Assembly (NCBI GenBank): GCA_964406345.1
Contig: CAYORK010000003.1
Location: 3,428 to 67,427, forward strand
Length of the DNA stretch: 64,000 bases
Source: SYAN01 sp964406345
Lineage (GTDB): Bacteria; Actinomycetota; Actinomycetes; Nanopelagicales; Nanopelagicaceae
Direction: 5' to 3'
Shown piece by piece: positions 59,934 to 64,000 of this stretch. How positions within the stretch are numbered: the first letter of the stretch is position 1; each line of letters begins with the position of its first letter. The notes beneath the pieces are model-generated. The model was not told the DNA's origin. It saw only the letters and a program-made list of their open reading frames with translations, and made no database searches. Both the position numbers and the translations under genes were made by a program.

Positions 59934-61607
59934 TCAGATCCGCTTGAAGCCCCTCGGACACTTTCCTGCAGGGAACTTCTTCTTCACGTTTCCCTTGACA
60001 CACGTGATCGCTTTCCGCTTTGGGCTTTGGTTCGAAACGCCTTCTCGGGTTGCTTTCGTCTCGGGTTTAGCGACAGTTGAAGTCGCAGCAACCTTGTCCT
60101 GGATGAACTTCACCTTCACGGTCGGTGAGGAGAAGTGGAAGTTATAGGCCCCAAGATGAATCCAGCCGTTTCTCTCTGTCATCGCTTCCGTTGCGATGTC
60201 TTGACTTGATCCATCGGACGCTGTCACGGAGACCTCAGCTCGTAATGGTGCTTCGCTGAAGTTGTAGATGCATCGTGCAGCCTCTGACCGAATCGAAAGG
60301 TCATATACGCCCTTGAACAGGGTCTTCCCATCGGCTAAATGGTGCGGTCCAGCAACAACATAGTTCAGGACATCGTTGACCAACTTAGGCGGTCCCGATT
60401 CATAGAATGGAGCGTTGGTCGTCACTAAGCCGATCAATTTGGTCTTGTCCGCAAAGCACTGGTTGCTGTACTCGAACATGGAGGTAGATCCGAACATCCA
60501 GCGTGAAGTGGTTCCAAAGCGCTTATCACTACCACCGTAAGTCTTTAGAAGATCTCCCCACCAATTGAAGAGTTCCAACTTGTTCGTCCCCGCAGAGAAA
60601 CTTCCCCAAGAGCCCGGAGCGGCAAGATCCCGTTCGAGTCTCCCATCACCAGGGAATGAGAATGATTGAGCCCACTTCAAAAGGCCCGGGTTTCCCATCA
60701 CCTCCGACTTCTTCGCAACCCCAAGTAGATTGGGGACTACAGTGCTGGTTGCTTCTACTGTGAGTAGATTGTTATTCGCATCTATCGGCTTGATATCGAT
60801 CGTGGGCGTCTTCATTCGACCAAAGAGCCATCCCGTCACATCATTGGGGACACGCAAAGCCAACTTCGCTTGAGTTCCCTCTTGGAACTCTTCGCGTGAG
60901 AAGCAGTAGCCATCAGTCACAAGGAGGCAATCCTTAGTAAGTGGTGCGAGATTCTGTCCTCGATTGTTCCAAGTGATGTTTGCCTTATCGCCTTCTTGAA
61001 TCTGAACCATAGAGGGTGCGATGAACTTCGCGTCTTGGATATAGGAGGTAGGGATCAAATTAGCTTGGAAATTGGAGATGAACGCCTTCTCTTGGCCCTT
61101 TGACAGTTGATAGGTGATGTTTGCTACCACGAGGAAGTCACCCATCCCCTCGCTACGCCAAAGACTCACTGCTCCTCCGGCGGGAACTGATGCCCGAGGG
61201 CTTGCCTTCAACTTCTGGTCACCGGCGCCCTCAAACAAGAGAGTTGCGGGCTTCAAAGTAGTTCGACTCGTTCCAATCTCCAGTGCGTCAATGCATCCGA
61301 CTCTCACTGTCACAGAGCATGGGGGGAGGACGATGTGTCCGAAGATTCCATTCTTGTCCCGACAACTTTCGTCATCGAAACTTGTGCAGAGATGATTTGA
61401 GCCACCTACACCACGAACCGGAGGGATCGATGCGAATGCCCACGAGAATGCATCGTTACCGAGGGCACCGCCATCGACAATCGTCTGATAGACAATACTG
61501 TCCGCAATCGGTATGTCATCTGGAACCGTGAATGTAGCGTTGCTTGATGATGAGCCTGAAAAGAGAAGAGCAACGCTCATGAGGACAAGACACATTCGCC
61601 TAAACAT
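59934..61607 (-). CDS. Secreted protein of unknown function with C-terminal Cys microdomain
   Basis: This 557-aa protein has an N-terminal signal (CLVLMSVALLFSGSSSS). It contains beta-rich segments, a Ser/Thr-rich linker near the C-terminus, and several Cys pairs (LCTSFDDESCRDK, PPCSVTVRVGCID, DCLLVTDGYCFS). The last 23 residues follow I-x-C-x-K-G-x-V-x-K-K...K-C-P-x-G-F-K-R, a motif also ending the protease at 62045-63397. No enzymatic motif was found. The ATG at 61607 lies six bases after TAGATT on the minus strand. It is convergent with the cupin gene. Confidence 0.72.
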   Translation of the reverse strand: MFRRMCLVLMSVALLFSGSSSSNATFTVPDDIPIADSIVYQTIVDGGALGNDAFSWAFASIPPVRGVGGSNHLCTSFDDESCRDKNGIFGHIVLPPCSVTVRVGCIDALEIGTSRTTLKPATLLFEGAGDQKLKASPRASVPAGGAVSLWRSEGMGDFLVVANITYQLSKGQEKAFISNFQANLIPTSYIQDAKFIAPSMVQIQEGDKANITWNNRGQNLAPLTKDCLLVTDGYCFSREEFQEGTQAKLALRVPNDVTGWLFGRMKTPTIDIKPIDANNNLLTVEATSTVVPNLLGVAKKSEVMGNPGLLKWAQSFSFPGDGRLERDLAAPGSWGSFSAGTNKLELFNWWGDLLKTYGGSDKRFGTTSRWMFGSTSMFEYSNQCFADKTKLIGLVTTNAPFYESGPPKLVNDVLNYVVAGPHHLADGKTLFKGVYDLSIRSEAARCIYNFSEAPLRAEVSVTASDGSSQDIATEAMTERNGWIHLGAYNFHFSSPTVKVKFIQDKVAATSTVAKPETKATREGVSNQSPKRKAITCVKGNVKKKFPAGKCPRGFKRI

Positions 61608-61613
61608 CAGGTA

Positions 61614-61619
61614 AATCTA
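61614..61619 (-). promoter_or_regulatory. -10-like box of the secreted-protein gene
   Basis: On the minus strand TAGATT lies six bases before the ATG at 61607, consistent with a leaderless transcript. Confidence 0.4.
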
Positions 61620-61701
61620 CTAACCTATGGAATCGGTGAACAGCAGGTTTCTCGAAAAAGTTGTCTGAGAGAGCCTCTGAGAGGGTTTTCCCAAAGATCC
61701 A

Positions 61702-61749
61702 AGCCCGAATCCCACTGATTGAGGGCCATCTACGAGATGGCAGCGGGCT
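61702..61749. other. Nested inverted repeats in an otherwise empty intergenic region
   Basis: An outer pair AGCCCG (61702-61707) / CGGGCT (61744-61749) encloses GCCATCT-ACG-AGATGGC (61725-61741), a perfect 7-bp stem with a 3-base loop. A further small palindrome, CCTCTGAGAGG, lies about 25 bases upstream. The region 61608-62044 holds only this and a possible 41-codon gene. It may be a structured RNA leader or a protein-binding site. Confidence 0.4.
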
Positions 61750-61801
61750 CAGGTCTCCGAAAAGTAGGTCCGAGATAGTTGGCAAAGGAATGGATCAAGA
61801 T

Positions 61802-61927
61802 ATGAAGACAGTTCTCGTCGCTCTATCGATACTGCTCATACTCATATTTGCCAAGAACGCATCTAGCAAGACAGATATCAAGCCAGACACATCTGAAGTT
61901 GAGGATGACGACACCATATACGGTTGA
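61802..61927 (+). CDS. Possible small membrane or secreted peptide
   Basis: This 41-codon frame starts MKTVLVALSILLILIFAKNASS and ends with an acidic tail (DTSEVEDDDTIYG). One strong hydrophobic helix at residues 3-17 followed by a polar region looks like a signal or membrane peptide. The frame stays open upstream; AAAGGA lies 12 bases before the chosen ATG and another ATG is four codons upstream. No homology is recognised, so it may be a chance frame. Confidence 0.35.
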   Translation: MKTVLVALSILLILIFAKNASSKTDIKPDTSEVEDDDTIYG

Positions 61928-62032
61928 TCCGGAACAAGTGCTTATGCAACGTAGTCGATGACTGCTGGTAATCGCCAGAAACCAAAGTGCGCCTGAAGAA
62001 TTTCGAACCTCTGATCTCTGTCGGAAAAGGTA

Positions 62033-62038
62033 CATAAT
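62033..62038 (+). promoter_or_regulatory. -10-like box CATAAT of the serine protease gene
   Basis: CATAAT ends six bases before the GTG at 62045. The first base departs from TANNNT; TACATA two bases upstream is an alternative. Confidence 0.35.
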
Positions 62039-62044
62039 TGCGCG

Positions 62045-63397
62045 GTGTTTCTTCGACTTTGTCTGGCTCTAGTCCTACTAACTACGCTTCTTACAACACC
62101 TGCAAGAGCCATCATCAATGGATCAATTGCCGTGGGTTCAGATTACGTAGTCACTATCCTCGTTGGCGACACAAATCCTCAGGGCTATTGCACCGGGGCA
62201 TACCTAAGGCCAAGAGTTGTCGTCACGGCAGCACACTGCGTGATCAAGGCCGGAGCGAAAGCTCCCGAGCCAGCAATATCTGCGGATTCCTTTTTCGTCT
62301 CGCAGGCGGGCATTGATTGGACAACTCCGGAAGCCAAAGAGACTCGGGTCAAAGTATTGAAGTTTTGGACAACTCCCGATTACTTCAACCGTTGGGAGCC
62401 CGAGAGAGGTTTGAAGGAGACCCAAGTCGATGACATCGCATTTCTCTTTCTCGAGAAGGAGTTGAGTGGTGTACCGCTTTCGCGTGCCGCGACGCGCAAT
62501 GAGATTGAGGAATTTCGAAATGGAAATCAAGATGCTTTTCATCTGGGTTACGGATGCATAAACAGTGCCGAAAATAGGGTTGTCGGGAATGACGGCAGGC
62601 CACGTCGAGTTGACGGGATTGTCGGTACTCAGAGGCAAGAGTCGCACATTCCAAATCGTGATCGTTTTTTGAATATCACTTACCCGGCGGGCAAGTCACT
62701 GTGTCCAGGTGATTCTGGAAGTCCGCTCTTGATGAAAAAGGGTGATGAAGTCTTGTACTTGGCCACACTATTCGCAGGCGGAGGGTGGAACGAAATCACA
62801 GCAGGGAATCTTTCTCTCAGAGGAGACGGCTCAGCCACAGTCTTGTGGCCCTATCTGGCTGACCTAGATAAGGAGTGGTCAAAATTCTTACAGGAAGAGC
62901 AAGAGATTAGGGAGGCTGAACTTGCTAAGAAGCTTGAAGCTGAAAGAGAGGAATTGAAACTAGCGGAGAGTCGCAGAGCAGCGGTTGCGAAGAATACTTT
63001 TTACAAGGATACGTCCAGTTGTCATGGTCGTGGAATTAGCGCCGAATTGCAGGAGTTGTCGCAAGGTACGTGGAAATCAGTCTCTGCTGCCCTGGGTTGG
63101 GATGATGCTCCCAACTGTCCGTCAAGTCATCCAGTACAACCTTGGACTATCGCTGAAGTTCCACAAGGCACGACTCTGCGTTGGCGCTTTTGGATTCCAG
63201 GTCAATTTGATGTCAATAGCAATCAATTCGCTTCATTAGTGATGGTTTCTCCGACACCTACACCTACACCATCAGTAGCACCACGGAGCGAGGTGAGGAG
63301 TATTGCCAAAACAACCATCATCTGTTCAAAGGGCAGAGTCATCAAGAAGGTTCGAACTACCAACTTCAAATGCCCCAAGGGCTTTAGGAGGAGATAG
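62045..63397 (+). CDS. Secreted trypsin-like serine protease with C-terminal Cys microdomain
   Basis: This 450-aa protein has a signal peptide (LRLCLALVLLTTLLTTPARA) and an S1-family domain with activation-like IINGS, the triad H64 in VVVTAAHCVI, D130 in VDDIAFLFL and S224 in SLCPGDSGSPLL. A charged coiled segment (about 280-320: EEQEIREAELAKKLEAEREE) leads to a second beta-rich domain with Cys pair SSCHGRG/APNCPSS, a Pro-Thr linker, and the terminal motif I-x-C-x-K-G-x-V-x-K-K...K-C-P-K-G-F-R-R. The start is GTG. Base composition is visibly more AT-rich than in the upstream genes. Confidence 0.87.
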   Translation: MFLRLCLALVLLTTLLTTPARAIINGSIAVGSDYVVTILVGDTNPQGYCTGAYLRPRVVVTAAHCVIKAGAKAPEPAISADSFFVSQAGIDWTTPEAKETRVKVLKFWTTPDYFNRWEPERGLKETQVDDIAFLFLEKELSGVPLSRAATRNEIEEFRNGNQDAFHLGYGCINSAENRVVGNDGRPRRVDGIVGTQRQESHIPNRDRFLNITYPAGKSLCPGDSGSPLLMKKGDEVLYLATLFAGGGWNEITAGNLSLRGDGSATVLWPYLADLDKEWSKFLQEEQEIREAELAKKLEAEREELKLAESRRAAVAKNTFYKDTSSCHGRGISAELQELSQGTWKSVSAALGWDDAPNCPSSHPVQPWTIAEVPQGTTLRWRFWIPGQFDVNSNQFASLVMVSPTPTPTPSVAPRSEVRSIAKTTIICSKGRVIKKVRTTNFKCPKGFRRR

Positions 63398-63441
63398 GGC
63401 GCGCCCGGAAGGACTCGAACCCCCAACCCTCGAATCCGAAG
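63398..63441 (-). other. 3' half of tRNA-Arg(UCG): candidate attachment-site remnant
   Basis: Read on the minus strand, 44 bases match tRNA positions 32 to 75. They are the anticodon loop CTTCGGA (anticodon TCG after U33), the 3' anticodon stem TTCGA, the variable loop GGGTT, T-stem GGGGG, T-loop TTCGAGT, T-stem CCTTC, 3' acceptor CGGGCGC, G73 and CC. Upstream of position 32 the anticodon stem no longer pairs and there is no 5' acceptor (GCGCCCG), D arm or complete tRNA. Such anticodon-to-3'-end fragments are typical att repeats left by tyrosine integrases. It abuts the protease stop codon exactly. Confidence 0.7.
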
Positions 63442-63454
63442 TGAAAACTCAATT

Positions 63455-64000
63455 TCAAACCCTCTTGCGATCTACTTCCAAACCATCAATCAACAACTTC
63501 ACTTGGTACCCCTTGAGATTGCGCGAAAATTGGACCTTCGAAGATCCATCACTGTCGAGAACAATTTCCCTCGTAATTGAACGAGATCCCTTCTTAGTTG
63601 CGACAATCTTCACGCTCTGAACCGTACCTACTAGAGTGATTGAAAGAGTTGTTGTCTTCGCTCTAATTGACTGCACGCTTATCTCACCGAATGCAGTCTC
63701 TGGCTGGGTATTCTCTTGTTGATTACTTCGCTCGCTAGTTGAGTTTGATGTCGTGGCGTCTTCAGCTACAACTTTGGGAGTGGCCGTAAGTGTGTCTGCT
63801 TTAGGCTGTTCAATCGTTACATTAGAGGTTTCCATTCTTGACGCATTTTCAAAGTCAACAACAGCTTGTGGCTTTACTCCAGTGCAGACGGGATAGGCGG
63901 AGAATCGCTCATCTCCACAGTCGATAGTCGGAGCTTCACCCTTGGCTTTGCTCTCTTGGAACGCGTTCCAGCATGTTGTCGTTATTGCATTATCCGGATG
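63455..64000 (-). CDS. Protein of unknown function (C-terminal part, N-terminus beyond right edge)
   Basis: The frame is open from the right edge for 181 codons. The first 40 visible residues hold three cysteines (TTCWNAF, TIDCGDERF, YPVCTGV), followed by a Thr/Ser/Glu-rich linker (about residues 60-100) and a beta-strand-rich C-terminus (SVQSIRAKTTTLSITLVGTVQSVKIVATKKG...). An internal ATG at 63835 could be mistaken for the start, but the coding pattern continues upstream. It is probably extracytoplasmic; no family is recognised. It lies on the presumed island side of the tRNA-Arg fragment. Confidence 0.6.
   Translation of the reverse strand, partial: HPDNAITTTCWNAFQESKAKGEAPTIDCGDERFSAYPVCTGVKPQAVVDFENASRMETSNVTIEQPKADTLTATPKVVAEDATTSNSTSERSNQQENTQPETAFGEISVQSIRAKTTTLSITLVGTVQSVKIVATKKGSRSITREIVLDSDGSSKVQFSRNLKGYQVKLLIDGLEVDRKRV

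Noticed and set aside
63398..63441. A complete tRNA-Arg gene
   Set aside because: Only positions 32-75 are present. The 5' acceptor strand, D arm and 5' anticodon stem are missing.
1..64000. Prophage, insertion sequence or transposase genes
   Set aside because: No transposase, integrase, capsid or terminase motifs were seen on either strand. The only mobile-element hint is the tRNA-Arg fragment.

Overview
The window looks like the chromosome of an uncultivated, streamlined member of the Actinomycetota. Reasons seen in the sequence: a type-I (nuo) respiratory complex next to a nearly complete menaquinone cluster; the actinobacterial pair of an XPB-type helicase and a helicase-associated protein; the 32-residue ribosomal protein bS22; the S-NAGS type ArgA; and the actinobacterial block tilS-hpt-ftsH-folEPBK-panC-nadBC-coaX-lysS-(argA)-clpC. 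Genes are packed with 4-base overlaps, and many starts are leaderless. A 100-N run flanked by a duplicated 55-mer shows that this is a scaffold from a draft, probably metagenomic, assembly. A freshwater acI-like lineage (Nanopelagicales) is plausible but is only an inference.

Layout. 0-2.7 kb: nuoA-D (nuoD runs off the left edge) behind menG. 2.8-9.8 kb: menF, menD-C-B, menE-A and a PLDc_N membrane protein, arranged as alternating divergent arms; together these make menaquinone, the expected acceptor for the Nuo complex. 9.8-15 kb: an SDR dehydrogenase, then the system-II cytochrome c maturation genes tlpA-ccdA-resB-ccsB behind a histidine-type phosphatase. 15-20 kb: helicase-associated protein, M20 peptidase, XPB helicase. 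20-25 kb: a thioredoxin-fold protein, a secreted metalloprotease with FN3-like and repeat regions, bS22, a secreted protein and proC. 25-28 kb: a Cys-rich protein, radA and mutY. 28-43 kb: clpC, argA, lysS, NAD, CoA and folate biosynthesis, ftsH, hpt and tilS on the minus strand. 43-50 kb: an NlpC/P60 hydrolase, a BcrAB-like ABC transporter with a fused sensor-LuxR regulator, ctaB, a secreted beta-propeller and a PBP4-type peptidase (dacB) split by the gap. 50-53.5 kb: deacetylase, SpoU methyltransferase, low-molecular-weight phosphatase and a TPR protein.

53.6-59.9 kb is the most unusual part. A sugar-phosphate-type nucleotidyltransferase diverges from a run of genes for two CDP-alcohol phosphotransferases (the second with an altered catalytic motif), a family-2 glycosyltransferase, an ABC-exporter-like protein in which every ATPase motif is degenerate, a small membrane protein and a cupin. 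I infer an envelope phospholipid or phosphoglycan headgroup pathway with a non-hydrolysing ABC-like subunit. 59.9-64 kb holds secreted proteins, two of which share a C-terminal Cys microdomain, and a 44-bp remnant of the 3' half of tRNA-Arg(UCG), a candidate integration site marking an island boundary.

A regulatory theme runs through the window: TANNNT boxes lie 6-9 bases before many start codons (leaderless promoters). In at least three cases the stop codon of the upstream gene forms the first three bases of the box.
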